Assembly: GCF_018275325.1 (NCBI RefSeq)
Contig: NZ_JAGVQR010000001.1
Location: 1,054,001 to 1,118,000, forward strand
Length of the DNA: 64,000 nt
Direction: 5' to 3'
Origin: Nocardioides palaemonis
GTDB taxonomy: Bacteria > Actinomycetota > Actinomycetes > Propionibacteriales > Nocardioidaceae
Below the pieces are notes generated by a model, which worked only from the letters and a program-made list of their open reading frames with translations, was not told the origin of the DNA and did no database searches. Both the position numbers and the translations under genes were made by a program. Shown here piece by piece: positions 44,832 through 52,644 of the stretch. Position 1 is the first letter of the stretch; every line of letters starts with the position of its first letter.

Positions 44832-46400
44832 TCACAGCTCGGCGAGCACGGCCTGGGCGGCGTTGTGGCCGCCCAGCCCGGAGACCGCGCCGCCGCGCCG
44901 CGCGCCCGAGCCGCAGACCAGGACGGAGTCGTGCTCGGTCTGCACGCCCCACTGCTGGGCGGGCGTGTCGAGGCGCGCCCGGTTGGGCGCCCACGGCCAC
45001 TCGAGGTCGCCGTGGAAGATGTGCCCGCCCGGCATCGCCAGGTCGCGCTCGACGTCCTGGGGGACCTTGGCCTCGATGCACGGGCGCCCGTCGGCGTCGG
45101 TGGCCAGGCAGGACTCGATCGGCTCGGCGAGGACGGCGTCGAGGGAGGCGAGCGCGCGCTTCACGGCGAGGTCCTTGGCGGACGGGTCGGCGTCGAAGAG
45201 CCCGGCCGGCGTGTGCAGCCCGAAGTAGGTGAGCGTGTGGGCCGAGCCCGCACGGTCGCCCAGGATCGAGGGGTCGGTGAGGCTGTGGCAGTAGACCTCG
45301 CCCGGCATCGGGTCCGGCACCTCGCCACCCGCGGCGGTGTCGTAGGCCCGCTCGAGCTGGGTGTAGTCCTCGGCGAGGTGAAGCGTGCCGGCGAAGGCGA
45401 GCTCGGGGTCGGCGCCCGAGCGCAGCGCGGGGAGCCGGTCGAGCAGGAAGTTGATCTTGAGCTGCGAGCCAGCCGGCTTGGCCTCGGGGTCCTCGCCCTC
45501 GCCGAGCAGGATCCGCAGCACCCACGGCGCGACGCCGGAGAGCACGCGTCGCCCGGTCACCGACCGCTCCTGGGTGCCGTCGTGGAAGCGCACCTCGGCC
45601 CCGTCGGCGCCCGGGACGATGGCGCTGACCCCCGCGCCGGTCACGAGCTCCGCGCCGGCCTCGACGGCCGACCGGGCGAGCGCGTCGGTCATTGCACCCA
45701 TGCCGCCGACCGGCACCCGCCACTCGCCGGTGCCGTTGCCGATCAGGTGGTAGAGGAAGCACCGGTTCTGCACGAGCGACGGGTCGTCGAGGGAGGCGAA
45801 GGTCCCGATCAGGGCGTCGGTGGCGACGACGCCGCGGACGGTGTCGTCGGTGAAGCGCGCGGTGATCGCCCGCCCCAGCGGCTCGGCGACCACCTCCGAC
45901 CAGATCCGCTCGTCGACCAGGGCGCGGACGTCCCGCTCGAGGGGGAGCGGCTGCATCAGGGTGGGGGAGACGGCCTCGGCGAGGCGACCGACCTCGGCGT
46001 AGAACGCCTGCCACGCGGCGTACTCCTCGTCGCCGCCGGTGAGGTCGTGGAACGACGCGCGGGTCGCCTCGCCCTCGGGGCGCTCGACCAGCAGCCCGCC
46101 GGAGCGCTCGCCTCGCACCCACGGGGTGTACGACGCGGTGGTGCGCGAGGCGAGCCGGACGTCGAGGCCGAGGTCGGCCATCAGCTGCTCGGGCATCAGG
46201 CTGACCAGGTAGGAGTAGCGCGAGAGCCGGGCGGGCTGGCCGGGGAACGGCTCCACCGAGACGGCGGCCCCGCCGGTGTGGTCGAGGCGCTCGAGCACGA
46301 CGACGCTCAGCCCGGCCCGCGCGAGGTAGGCCGCGCTCACCAGGGCGTTGTGCCCACCACCGACCACGACGACGTCATAGCTGCTGCTGCCGGGAGTCAT
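44832..46400 (-). CDS. PYROXD2/CrtI-type FAD-dependent oxidoreductase
   Basis: 522 residues. The dinucleotide-binding start YDVVVVGGGHNALVSAAYLARAGLSVVVLERLDHTGGA and the C-terminal FAD motif GSGARRGGAVSGLGGHNAAQAVL mark the phytoene-desaturase-like superfamily. The nearest known relatives are the PYROXD2-type proteins and not carotenoid enzymes; no carotenoid genes are nearby. Substrate unknown. TACGTT (46412-46407) lies 6 bases before the ATG (leaderless). Confidence 0.85.
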   Translation of the reverse strand: MTPGSSSYDVVVVGGGHNALVSAAYLARAGLSVVVLERLDHTGGAAVSVEPFPGQPARLSRYSYLVSLMPEQLMADLGLDVRLASRTTASYTPWVRGERSGGLLVERPEGEATRASFHDLTGGDEEYAAWQAFYAEVGRLAEAVSPTLMQPLPLERDVRALVDERIWSEVVAEPLGRAITARFTDDTVRGVVATDALIGTFASLDDPSLVQNRCFLYHLIGNGTGEWRVPVGGMGAMTDALARSAVEAGAELVTGAGVSAIVPGADGAEVRFHDGTQERSVTGRRVLSGVAPWVLRILLGEGEDPEAKPAGSQLKINFLLDRLPALRSGADPELAFAGTLHLAEDYTQLERAYDTAAGGEVPDPMPGEVYCHSLTDPSILGDRAGSAHTLTYFGLHTPAGLFDADPSAKDLAVKRALASLDAVLAEPIESCLATDADGRPCIEAKVPQDVERDLAMPGGHIFHGDLEWPWAPNRARLDTPAQQWGVQTEHDSVLVCGSGARRGGAVSGLGGHNAAQAVLAEL

Positions 46401-46494
46401 CCGGACAACGTAGACCCTCCGCCGGTGGAGCGGTGGTCCGGCACGACGACCCGCGGCCGAGCCCCGGTATCAGGGCCGCTCGGCGTTCCCTCCC

Positions 46495-46508
46495 GGGTCG
46501 TTGGTCCC
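46495..46508. promoter_or_regulatory. Candidate DevR/DosR-like box upstream of usp
   Basis: GGGTCGTTGGTCCC, read on the other strand as GGGACCAACGACCC, resembles the GGGAC-N-GNCCC box of the actinobacterial dormancy regulator, which often controls universal stress proteins. It lies about 70 bases before the usp start. Similarity is by eye only. Confidence 0.4.
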
Positions 46509-46579
46509 TACGGATGCGACGTGGATGCGACGAGCGTAGTGGTAGCGCCCGGACGGGGTGCCGTCACCTGGAGGCCGTC

Positions 46580-47479
46580 ATGATCGAGCAAGCCGTTCCC
46601 GAGCCGGTCCCTGCCGACCCGCCCGTGGTCGTCGGAGTCGGCACCGAGGAGGTCGGCGCCGCGCTGCGCTACGCCGTCGACGAGGCCCTGCGCGTCGGGT
46701 GCCCGCTGCACCTCGTGCACGTGGTCCCGGTCGTGCCGCTGGGGTCCGAGTCGGCCCTCGCGTCCGCGGAGCAGCTGGACAAGATCGGCACCGAGACCCT
46801 CGCGCTGGCGGCCGAGCGCGCCGAGGAGATGGGCGGCGGCGTACTGACGGTGGTCGAGGAGCTGCGGCGCGGGCCGGTCGTCCCCGGCCTCGTGGCCGCC
46901 GCGCGCGAAGCGCGGATGCTGGTGCTGGAGTACGGGCACCCGGTCGCCGACGGACGGCCCGTCACCCGCACCGTCGCGGGCGGCGTGGCCGCCCAGACCC
47001 TGGCACCCGTGGTCGCGGTGCCGAGCGGGTGGTCGACCGCGGACGCCGAGCAGGTCGTGGTCGCGGGCGTCGACGCCCCGATCCGGGCCGGTGAGGTGCT
47101 CCGCGCCGCGGTCGACCGCTCGCGCGACCTCGGCACGGGGCTCCGGGTGGTGCACGCGTGGTCGCTGCCCGAGCCCTACGAGAGCCTGCACTCCGACACC
47201 GCGGAGGACCGGCGGTGGGGCCAGCGGGCGCGCGCCGAGATCCGGGCGGCGCTCGAGGAGATCGGCGAGGGGGAGCGCGTGGTCCACGCCGACGTGGTCG
47301 CCCACCGCGGCCGGGAGATCGACGCGCTCCTGCAGGCGAGCGACGGCGCCGCCCTGCTCGTGATCGGCCGCCACGACCCGGTCGTGCCGGTCGGCTCGCA
47401 CGTCGGCCCGGTCGCCCGCGAGGTGCTGCGCCAGGCCACCTGCCCGGTGCTGCTGGCCGCGCCGTCCGGCCGACGCTGA
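46580..47479 (+). CDS. Universal stress protein, two UspA domains
   Basis: 299 residues, two tandem Usp domains (about 18-150 and 158-298). The second ends with VIGRHDPVVPVGSHVGPVAREVLRQATCPVLL, a looser form of the ATP-binding GxxGx9G(S/T) motif; the first (GRPVTRTVAGGVAAQTLAPVVAV) lacks it. Nucleotide binding is therefore doubtful in domain 1. GGAGG lies 6 bases upstream of the ATG, making this one of the clear ribosome-binding sites in the window. Confidence 0.9.
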   Translation: MIEQAVPEPVPADPPVVVGVGTEEVGAALRYAVDEALRVGCPLHLVHVVPVVPLGSESALASAEQLDKIGTETLALAAERAEEMGGGVLTVVEELRRGPVVPGLVAAAREARMLVLEYGHPVADGRPVTRTVAGGVAAQTLAPVVAVPSGWSTADAEQVVVAGVDAPIRAGEVLRAAVDRSRDLGTGLRVVHAWSLPEPYESLHSDTAEDRRWGQRARAEIRAALEEIGEGERVVHADVVAHRGREIDALLQASDGAALLVIGRHDPVVPVGSHVGPVAREVLRQATCPVLLAAPSGRR

Positions 47480-47566
47480 GGACGACGCTGAGGGCGCACG
47501 ACCCCGGGGCGGTCCGACCTCGAGGGGTGGTCCGGCGACCTGCGCGCGGTCCGTATCGTCGGCCCG

Positions 47567-48676
47567 ATGTGGCAGGAGATCAGGACCCGCATCGACGATC
47601 GCCTCGGTGACCCGATCTGGTGGAACGACGTGCTCCAGCTGGCCAAGACGGTGCTGGCGGCGGTCGTGGCCTGGGTCGTGGCGGCGAGCCTGCTCGACCT
47701 GCCGCAGCCGTTCCTCGCCCCCTGGGCCGCGCTGCTCGTGGTGCACGCGACCGTCTACCGGACCTTCTCCCGCGGCGCCCAGCAGGTCGCCGCGACGGTC
47801 GTCGCCGTCCTGCTCGCGACCGCGGTCGGCGAGGTGCTCGGGCCCACCACCGCGTCGATCGCGCTGCTGCTCGTGGTCGCGCTGGTCCTGGGCGCGCTCC
47901 CGTGGCTCGGCATCGAGGCGACCACGATCGCGACGACCGGGCTCGTGGTGCTGACGACCGGTTTCGAGGACGACCTGATGCTCGTCTCGCGCCTCGTCGA
48001 CACGGCCATCGGCGTCGCGGTCGGGCTGGCCGTCAACGTCCTCGTCTGGCCGCCGCTGCGCCGCAGCACGGCGGTGGAGGCGATGGACCGCATCGACGAC
48101 GCGATCGGCGAGCTGCTCGTCGACATCGCCGGCAGCCTCGGCGACGGCTGCCAGGACGAGGACGTCCGGGCGTGGATCGACCGCACCCGCGAGCTCGACG
48201 GCGACGTCGACCGTGCTTGGGGCCTGGTGCGCCAGGCGCAGGAGAGCGCCCGGATGAACCCGCGCCGGTCGGCGCGGTCGCTGCGCGACCCGAAGGAGTG
48301 GTTCGAGCTGCTGCGCCGGATGGAGCAGGCCGTCGCCGAGACCCGCAGCCTCGCCCGGACGCTCGGCGGGCAGAGCGCGCACCGGGAGACGTGGGGGGAG
48401 CAGTTCGCCGACGCGTGGATCGGCATGCTGGGTGACGCGGGCGCCGCGGTGCGCGCCGCGGACCCGGTCGGGCTCGAGGACGTACGAGAGCGGCTCGCGC
48501 GGCTGGCCGAGGACCTGCGCGCGACCGAGCGGTCGGCCGAGTGGCCGGTCTACGGCGCGCTGATCATCAACCTGCGCAACATCGTCGACGCGATGTCGCG
48601 GGTCGCTGCGGCGAACCCGCTCGGGGGCACCCGCCTGCCGGTGCGCCTGCCGTCGATGGGGGTCCGAGCCGGCTGA
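47567..48676 (+). CDS. FUSC/aromatic acid exporter family membrane protein
   Basis: 369 residues. Six membrane segments at about 25-160 (TVLAAVVAWVVAASLL, APWAALLVVHATVYRTFSRG, VVAVLLATAVGEVLG and on) form the FUSC/ArAE half; a long helical cytoplasmic part follows (170-350). The RTFSRGAQQV segment is typical. It is half the size of the duplicated exporters, so it should form a multimer. TATCGT (47554-47559) lies 7 bases before the ATG. Confidence 0.88.
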   Translation: MWQEIRTRIDDRLGDPIWWNDVLQLAKTVLAAVVAWVVAASLLDLPQPFLAPWAALLVVHATVYRTFSRGAQQVAATVVAVLLATAVGEVLGPTTASIALLLVVALVLGALPWLGIEATTIATTGLVVLTTGFEDDLMLVSRLVDTAIGVAVGLAVNVLVWPPLRRSTAVEAMDRIDDAIGELLVDIAGSLGDGCQDEDVRAWIDRTRELDGDVDRAWGLVRQAQESARMNPRRSARSLRDPKEWFELLRRMEQAVAETRSLARTLGGQSAHRETWGEQFADAWIGMLGDAGAAVRAADPVGLEDVRERLARLAEDLRATERSAEWPVYGALIINLRNIVDAMSRVAAANPLGGTRLPVRLPSMGVRAG

Positions 48677-49206
48677 TGTCGGTGGTCACCGGCACGATCG
48701 CCCGCATGGGCTGGATCGGGGAGCGGGTGCGGGACGCGGCTGCGCGGGACGCCTACGCCGAGGTGGAGGACCTCGCGTCGTGGTCCGACTGGATGTCGCT
48801 GGCCGACGCCGCGGCGGGCGCTCCGCGCGAGCCGGGGGTGTACCTGTTCCGTGATCCCGGGACGCAGCGGATCGTGCACGCGGCGGTGGCGGGGGAGCGC
48901 GGCGGGACCGGGGTGGTGCCCGGCCTGAGGGGGCGGCTCGCGGCGTTCCGGAGGCCGGCCGGTGCGCTCGGCGGCTTCGGCGAGGCGGCGCTGGACCGCG
49001 CGCTGGCCGACCCGGCGTGGGTGCAGGGCCAGCTCGACCGGTTGCGCAGCGACGGACCGCGGCGGGCGCGGGAGTGGGCCGTGGACGCGGTGGCGCGGCT
49101 CGCCCCGGAGGTGTCGTGGGCGGTCCGGCCGGAGCGTGCCGACGCGCTCCACCTCGAGCAGCAGGTGCTGCTGGTGCTGGCTCCGTGGGACCTCTGGGTG
49201 CGCTGA
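48676..49206 (+). CDS. Degenerate GIY-YIG-like protein
   Basis: 176 residues, coupled to the FUSC gene by a one-base TGATG overlap. REPGVYLFRDPGTQRIVHAAVAGERGG aligns with the GIY...YVG start of actinobacterial GIY-YIG family proteins (GVY kept, the second motif reads VHA instead of YVG). GLRGRLAAFRRP keeps the conserved Arg helix, and the tail WAVDAVARLAPEVSWAV..RADALHLEQQVL matches the family end. Loss of the second Tyr suggests it is not an active nuclease. A start at ATG 48706 is also possible. Confidence 0.65.
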   Translation: MSVVTGTIARMGWIGERVRDAAARDAYAEVEDLASWSDWMSLADAAAGAPREPGVYLFRDPGTQRIVHAAVAGERGGTGVVPGLRGRLAAFRRPAGALGGFGEAALDRALADPAWVQGQLDRLRSDGPRRAREWAVDAVARLAPEVSWAVRPERADALHLEQQVLLVLAPWDLWVR

Positions 49207-49250
49207 ATGGACGGGGGCTGAGTGTCGGACGGTGTCACTAGCGTGCCGGT

Positions 49251-50240
49251 GTGACCACCACGGGGATAGTGCCGGTCGAGCCGGCGTCGAAGTCGCGACA
49301 GCGGAAGATCGTGGACGTCGTGCGTCGCCTGCTGGTGGGCGTCCTGGTCGTGTGGGGCGGCTGGATGCTGCTGTGGGGTCGCGTGGCGGACGTGTGTCGC
49401 GACGAGGTCGCGGACTCGACGGTGGTGCAGGTGTGCGAGCCCATCGGGCTCGCTGATCCGCGCCTGATGTGGGTCGTGCTCGCTGTTCTGCTGCTGCTCC
49501 TGCCCGACGTCTCCGAGCTCGAGCTCGCTGGAGTGCTGTCGTTGAAGCGGGCCGTGGCGGAGGTGGAGAGCCAGGCAGAGCAGCTGCGCGGCGAGGTGCA
49601 GCAGGCCAGCGCAGCCCTGTCCGCGGTGACGCAGCAGCTCGCCGTGCAATCCACCGCGCAGGGTCAGGGGCAGTCGCAGCAGCTGGTGGTGCAGATGCCA
49701 TCCGCAGCGCAGGTGGAGAACTTCTTCAACGAGATGGCGTCGAACGACGTCACCGCGCTCACGGTGGAGGAGGAGGTGGGCGGGTACGCGTCCCTGGCGT
49801 TCGCGTCCGCCATGACCGGGATGCTCTCCGAGGTGTTCGGGCCGTGGGCCGATCGTGCACACCTCGTGGGCTGGGTGGGGCAGCCGGACGGCACCTTCGA
49901 CTCGACCTACATCGTCCAGGTCGTGGCCGTCGAGGAGGCGGACCAGGTCGCCACTGCCCTGACGCACCCGGACACCGGGATCGGCCCGTTCCTCATCGAC
50001 TTTCCGGACGGCGGGTGTGCGATCACTGCAGTCGTCCCGGACCTGTACGGCTCTCGAAGCGGCAAGCCTCTTGGTGCGCTCTCGATCTTCGTCGGTCCAC
50101 CGGAGCCGGGCGTGACGGACGACCTCGACGCGCTGGCGGCCAATACGGTGGCTGCCGCCGGCGCCTATGGCCTCTTGCTCCAGCGGGTGCTCGGCGAACC
50201 GTCTACACTCGAGGCGTCACCATCGAAGGAGCAGCCATGA
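49251..50240 (+). CDS. Two-TM, coiled-coil, GAF-like protein of unknown function
   Basis: 329 residues from a GTG, with TAGCGT (49239-49244) 6 bases upstream. Residues 28-46 and 73-88 are membrane segments enclosing a loop with two Cys (DVCRDEV, VQVCEP). Residues about 93-140 form a Gln/Ala-rich coiled coil (LKRAVAEVESQAEQLRGEV). The cytoplasmic part (about 150-315) looks GAF-like: PLGALSIFVGPPEPGVTDDLDALAANTVAAAGAYG is the usual final strand and helix. A membrane-anchored sensor is the inference. Codon use is slightly less GC-extreme than in the neighbours. Confidence 0.6.
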   Translation: MTTTGIVPVEPASKSRQRKIVDVVRRLLVGVLVVWGGWMLLWGRVADVCRDEVADSTVVQVCEPIGLADPRLMWVVLAVLLLLLPDVSELELAGVLSLKRAVAEVESQAEQLRGEVQQASAALSAVTQQLAVQSTAQGQGQSQQLVVQMPSAAQVENFFNEMASNDVTALTVEEEVGGYASLAFASAMTGMLSEVFGPWADRAHLVGWVGQPDGTFDSTYIVQVVAVEEADQVATALTHPDTGIGPFLIDFPDGGCAITAVVPDLYGSRSGKPLGALSIFVGPPEPGVTDDLDALAANTVAAAGAYGLLLQRVLGEPSTLEASPSKEQP

Positions 50241-50380
50241 GCGGCACGACCAGGATCATCACGGTCACGCCCGAGCAGAAGGCGAAGGCCCTGCGAGATG
50301 CTGTCCGCAACAGCAAGGTGAAGTTTGTGCGCGCGACCTCCACCCGAGGATCCGCTGCGCAGGGGCCGAAGTCGGCCTGA
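50237..50380 (+). CDS. 47-residue basic protein coupled to the GAF-like gene
   Basis: The ORF starts at the ATG that overlaps the previous stop (ATGA) with GGAG 7 bases upstream. It encodes a small, strongly basic protein: MSGTTRIITVTPEQKAKALR, then VRNSKVKFVRATSTRG and a short tail. No known family was recognised. The coupling and ribosome-binding site support translation. It may be an output partner of the membrane protein. Confidence 0.65.
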   Translation: MSGTTRIITVTPEQKAKALRDAVRNSKVKFVRATSTRGSAAQGPKSA

Positions 50381-50426
50381 TCCGGCACGCGCCCACGGTG
50401 CTGCCGTCCTCACGCCCGAGATGCAT

Positions 50427-50459
50427 CGAGCCCCCGACCTGGACCAGGTCGGGGGCTCG
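50427..50459. terminator. Hairpin between the small ORF and tRNA-His
   Basis: CGAGCCCCCGACCT (50427-50440) pairs perfectly with AGGTCGGGGGCTCG (50446-50459). It can stop the plus-strand GAF-like operon and the minus-strand tRNA-His transcript. Confidence 0.85.
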
Positions 50460-50466
50460 ACTGCTT

Positions 50467-50543
50467 TGGGGTGAGTAACGGGACTCGAACCCGCGACATC
50501 CGCCACCACAAGGCGGCGCTCTACCAGCTGAGCTATACCCACC
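50467..50543 (-). tRNA. tRNA-His (GUG anticodon)
   Basis: Acceptor GTGGGTA/TACTCAC with the extra G at position -1 opposite discriminator C, D arm TAGCTCAGCTGGTAGAGC, anticodon loop TTGTGGT giving GUG, T loop GGTTCGAGTCC. CCA is encoded (50469-50467), unlike the other tRNAs here. Confidence 0.95.
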
Positions 50544-50586
50544 ATGTTCTCGCCTGTCGGCGAGGACGACCAGAAGTGTAGGGCAC

Positions 50587-51231
50587 TCAGCCCGCGGATC
50601 CCGCATCGACGTCGGTGTCCGGTCCGAGGCCGGTCAGGGTGCCGCCGTGGCGGGCCGCGATGTCGCGCGCGCGGGCGCTGTCGGGGCCGGGCTGCGGGAC
50701 GAAGACGGCCTCGCGGTAGTAGCGCAGCTCCTCGATGCTCTCCTGGATGTCGGCGAGCGCGCGGTGGTTGCCGCGCTTGGTCGGCGCGGCGAAGTAGGCG
50801 CGCGGGTACCAGCGGCGGGAGAGCTCCTTGATCGAGGAGACGTCGACGATGCGGTAGTGGAGGAACGACTCGAGGTCCGGCATGTCGCGGGCGAGGAACG
50901 CGCGGTCCGTGGCCACGGTGTTGCCGGCGAGCGGCGGTCGGCTGCCGTCGGGGCACTGCTCCTTGATGTAGGCCAGCACCTGCTCCTCGGCGTCCGCCAG
51001 CGTGGTGCCGCCGTCGAGCTCCTCGAGGAGCCCGGACTTCTCGTGCATGTCCCGGACGAACTCGACCATCTGGTCGAGCGCCTCGGCAGGGGGCTTGACG
51101 ACGATGTCGACACCCTCGCCGAGCACGTTCAGCTCGAAGTCGGTGACGAGGGCCGCCACCTCGATCAGCGCGTCCGCGCCGAGCTCGAGGCCGGTCATCT
51201 CGCAGTCGATCCACACCAGTCTGTCGTTCAC
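50587..51231 (-). CDS. orn: Oligoribonuclease
   Basis: 214 residues from a GTG. It degrades 2-5 nt RNAs, including pGpG from cyclic-di-GMP turnover. The DEDDh residues are in LVWIDCEMTGLE, NTVATDRAFLARD and RGNHRALADIQESI (His and Asp). The body is the normal 180 residues plus a roughly 30-residue C-terminal tail seen in actinobacteria. TAGTGT lies 8 bases upstream. Confidence 0.95.
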   Translation of the reverse strand: MNDRLVWIDCEMTGLELGADALIEVAALVTDFELNVLGEGVDIVVKPPAEALDQMVEFVRDMHEKSGLLEELDGGTTLADAEEQVLAYIKEQCPDGSRPPLAGNTVATDRAFLARDMPDLESFLHYRIVDVSSIKELSRRWYPRAYFAAPTKRGNHRALADIQESIEELRYYREAVFVPQPGPDSARARDIAARHGGTLTGLGPDTDVDAGSAG

Positions 51232-51328
51232 GACCGGCCACACTACCGAGCCGGCGGTTCCACGGCTCGCGGCGGTCCGGGACGCGTCTCTCAGGCGCGG
51301 CTCAGGCTCGTCTCCTAGGGTCGACCCC

Positions 51329-51838
51329 GTGAAGGACTGGATCGGTCTCCTCGCGCGGCTCGTGACGGGCGGCGTGTGGATCGTGGCGGGCGCCCTCAAG
51401 CTGCCCGACCCCAGCGAGAGCGTGCGCGCCGTACGGGCCTACGACCTGCTGCCCGAGGCCGTGGTGCCGACCGTGGGCCACCTGCTCCCGGTGCTGGAGG
51501 TCGTCGTCGGCCTGCTGCTCGTGCTCGGCCTGCTCACCCGCCCGGCCGCCGTGGTGTCGTCGCTGCTCTTCGTCGCCTTCATCATCGGCATCTCCGCCGC
51601 CTGGGCGCGCGGCCTGCAGATCGACTGCGGCTGCTTCGGTGGCGGCGGCTACGACGCCGACGCCACGTCCAAGTACCCCTGGGAGATCGCCCGCGACGTG
51701 GGCCTTCTGGCCCTGTCGGGCTGGCTGGCTGTCCGGCCACGCTCGAGGTGGGCGCTCGACCCCGTGCTGTTCGGCAGCAGCCACGCCACCGACTCTGCCG
51801 AGAACGAGAGGAACCCGCATGTCGAAGAACACGCCTGA
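51329..51838 (+). CDS. MauE/DoxX-family membrane protein
   Basis: 169 residues with four membrane segments: about 4-22 (WIGLLARLVTGGVWIVAG), 45-70, 74-93 and 125-140. The motif IDCGCFGGGGY after the third segment carries the Cys pair of MauE-type redox proteins that pass electrons across the membrane. TAGGGT (51316-51321) lies 7 bases before the GTG. The 3' end overlaps the DsbA-like gene by 20 bases, so the two form a disulfide or thiol relay. Confidence 0.88.
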   Translation: MKDWIGLLARLVTGGVWIVAGALKLPDPSESVRAVRAYDLLPEAVVPTVGHLLPVLEVVVGLLLVLGLLTRPAAVVSSLLFVAFIIGISAAWARGLQIDCGCFGGGGYDADATSKYPWEIARDVGLLALSGWLAVRPRSRWALDPVLFGSSHATDSAENERNPHVEEHA

Positions 51839-52580
51839 GCGGCGCGAGGCCCGCAAGCAGAGGGCTGCCGAGGCCTTGCGCCAGAAGCAGGCCGAGGAGC
51901 GTCGTCGCCGTCTCGTCGCGATCGGATCGGTCGTCGCGGCGGTGCTCGTCATCGTCGGTGGCCTGACGTGGTGGCAGAGCACACGTGACACGACGGGGGA
52001 GACGGCCGACACGGTGCCGTCGGTCGCCTCGGGCAGCGAGTCCGACGGCACCCCCGGCGAGCTGGACGGCTACGGCATCTTCGTGGGCCAGCCGGACGCC
52101 CCGACCACGGTGACGGTCTACGAGGACCTGCAGTGCCCGGCGTGCGCCAACCTCGAGGCCCAGCTCGGCGAGCCGCTGGCCGCCGCGGTCGACGCCGGCG
52201 ACGTGCGCCTGGAGTACCGGATGATCTCGTTCCTCGACCGCTACTCCACCAACGAGTACTCCTCGCGTGCCCTCAACGCCGCGCTCGCCGTGCTCGACAC
52301 CGCCGGCATCGAGGCGTTTCGCGCCTTCCACGACGACCTCTACGCCAACCAGCCCGAGGAGGGCGGTCCGGGATTCGAGGACGACGAGCTGATCGACCGC
52401 GCGGTCGCGGCCGGCGCCACCGAGTCGGAGGTCCGCCCGCAGATCGAGGACAAGGTCTACGAGCAGTGGATCGAGAACGCCACCGACCAGATGTCCAAGG
52501 ACGGCTACAACAGCACGCCGACGATCCTGATCGACGGCAAGGACGCCGACGCCCAGCAGCTCGCCGAGCTGCTCCAGTAA
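51819..52580 (+). CDS. Membrane-anchored DsbA-like thioredoxin-fold protein
   Basis: 253 residues. A charged cytoplasmic start (KNTPERREARKQRAAEALRQ) precedes one membrane segment at about 36-55 (VAIGSVVAAVLVIVGGLTWW). The extracellular thioredoxin domain has the CPAC active site (C106 and C109, in YEDLQCPACANLE) and the cis-Pro end STPTILIDGK. It should oxidise or isomerise thiols of exported proteins, probably re-oxidised by the MauE-type protein upstream. GAGAGGA is a clear ribosome-binding site. Confidence 0.93.
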   Translation: MSKNTPERREARKQRAAEALRQKQAEERRRRLVAIGSVVAAVLVIVGGLTWWQSTRDTTGETADTVPSVASGSESDGTPGELDGYGIFVGQPDAPTTVTVYEDLQCPACANLEAQLGEPLAAAVDAGDVRLEYRMISFLDRYSTNEYSSRALNAALAVLDTAGIEAFRAFHDDLYANQPEEGGPGFEDDELIDRAVAAGATESEVRPQIEDKVYEQWIENATDQMSKDGYNSTPTILIDGKDADAQQLAELLQ

Positions 52581-52644
52581 CCCGGTCCGGACCGGGTACA
52601 CGGGGATTGGTCCGGCCGAGCGTGGCGCTGCCACACTCGGCCGG

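Noticed and set aside
44832..46400. Carotenoid phytoene desaturase
   Set aside because: Overall motifs fit the PYROXD2 branch better, and there are no crtB or crtE genes nearby.
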